This document shows, piece after piece, positions 5,557 to 5,965 of a DNA stretch of 5,965 nucleotides. The position numbers and the translations under genes are program-made. The notes under the pieces were generated by a model, which saw only the letters and a list, made by a program, of their open reading frames with translations, was not told the origin of the DNA and did not search any database. The stretch is from an uncultured Fretibacterium sp. (GTDB lineage: Bacteria > Synergistota > Synergistia > Synergistales > Aminobacteriaceae), in contig NZ_CALIAA010000009.1 in assembly GCF_938040765.1 (NCBI RefSeq), forward strand, positions 1 to 5,965, read 5' to 3'. Each line of letters starts with the position of its first letter. Positions within the stretch are counted from its first letter, which is position 1.

Positions 5557-5633
5557 GGGTCCATAGCTCAGTTGGATAGAGCAACGGCCTTCTAAGCCGT
5601 GTGTCCGGGGTTCGAATCCCTGTGGGCTCACCA
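5557..5633 (+). tRNA. tRNA-Arg (UCU)
   Basis: A 77-nt cloverleaf. The acceptor GGGTCCA/TGGGCTC pairs fully with two G-U pairs, the D-stem is GCTC/GAGC, the anticodon stem ACGGC/GCCGT with loop CTTCTAA (TCT at 5591-5593), and the T-stem CGGGG/CCCTG. The discriminator is A and CCA is encoded. It reads AGA and AGG, which should be minor codons in the GC-rich genes here. Confidence 0.96.
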
Positions 5634-5680
5634 TTTTTAGATTTTGTTTGGTTAAGTAGACGAACTAGAAGTCATGCTTT

Positions 5681-5757
5681 TGGGGTATAGCCAAGTGGTT
5701 AAGGCAACGGACTTTGACTCCGTGATTTCGCAGGTTCGAGTCCCGCTACCCCAGCCA
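5681..5757 (+). tRNA. tRNA-Gln (UUG)
   Basis: A 77-nt cloverleaf with acceptor TGGGGTA/TACCCCA, which starts with U1 paired to A72 as is typical of tRNA-Gln. The D-stem is GCC/GGC, the anticodon stem ACGGA/TCCGT with loop CTTTGAC (TTG at 5714-5716), the discriminator G, and CCA is encoded. The T-stem GCAGG/CCCGC contains an A-C mismatch (5732 with 5744). U34 of this tRNA is an expected target of the MnmA encoded upstream. Confidence 0.95.
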
Positions 5758-5761
5758 TTGT

Positions 5762-5837
5762 GACCCATTAGCTCAGGTGGTAGAGCACTTGACTTTTAAT
5801 CAAGGTGTCCGGAGTTCGAATCTCCGATGGGTCACCA
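5762..5837 (+). tRNA. tRNA-Lys (UUU)
   Basis: A 76-nt cloverleaf with every stem fully paired: acceptor GACCCAT/ATGGGTC, D-stem GCTC/GAGC, anticodon stem CTTGA/TCAAG with loop CTTTTAA (TTT at 5795-5797), and T-stem CGGAG/CTCCG. The discriminator is A and CCA is encoded. It begins four nt after the CCA of tRNA-Gln. It is an expected MnmA substrate. Confidence 0.97.
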
Positions 5838-5852
5838 ATTTTATCAACATCC

Positions 5853-5941
<89 letters not shown>

Positions 5942-5965
5942 AGAATCATTTAGTTATAGCTTTTG

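Noticed and set aside
5634..5680. A separate promoter for tRNA-Gln in the AT-rich spacer
   Set aside because: TTGGTT at 5648-5653 has no acceptable -10 at 16-18 nt; TAGAAG lies too close.

Overview
This is a GC-rich bacterial chromosomal segment. Every gene I can support is on the + strand: six protein genes in the first 5.1 kb, then eight tightly packed tRNA genes. The protein families are housekeeping ones. High GC, CCA encoded in every tRNA and the protein sequences suggest an anaerobic bacterium, possibly Synergistota. That placement is an impression from the sequences, not a demonstrated assignment.

Region 1 (1-3422) looks like one transcription unit. It holds the 3' end of uvrA (excision repair ATPase), an RlmB-type 2'-O-ribose RNA methyltransferase, proC (pyrroline-5-carboxylate reductase) and mnmA (tRNA 2-thiouridylase). 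uvrA and rlmB overlap by 11 nt, and the next gaps are 3 and 15 nt. The promoter must lie upstream of the window.

Region 2 (3423-5097) starts with a 182-nt gap. It holds two hairpins with the same apical sequence, the second a weak terminator candidate, and an extended -10 promoter (TGTTATACT). Downstream are an XdhC/CoxI-family molybdenum-hydroxylase maturation factor and a 5-formyltetrahydrofolate cyclo-ligase with a strong Shine-Dalgarno. No molybdenum hydroxylase gene is visible.

Region 3 (5072-5965) is a tRNA operon: Thr(UGU), Tyr(GUA), Gly(GCC), Gly(UCC), Arg(UCU), Gln(UUG), Lys(UUU), Ser(UGA). A near-consensus sigma-70 promoter (TTGACA, 17 nt, TAGAAT) drives it from inside the 3' end of the cyclo-ligase gene; its -10 element covers that gene's stop codon. 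The spacers are AT-rich. One contains a perfect 9-bp inverted repeat that closely resembles the D-arm of the tRNA-Gln gene downstream. Three of the eight tRNAs carry one non-Watson-Crick mismatch in a stem.

Functionally the window is weighted towards translation: rRNA methylation, tRNA thiolation (MnmA substrates Gln-UUG and Lys-UUU are in the same window), folate one-carbon metabolism and a tRNA supply operon. I see no mobile element, CRISPR array or defence system, and nothing that amounts to a new multi-gene system. The most interesting points are the promoter and stop-codon overlap, the D-arm-like hairpin and the mismatched tRNA stems.
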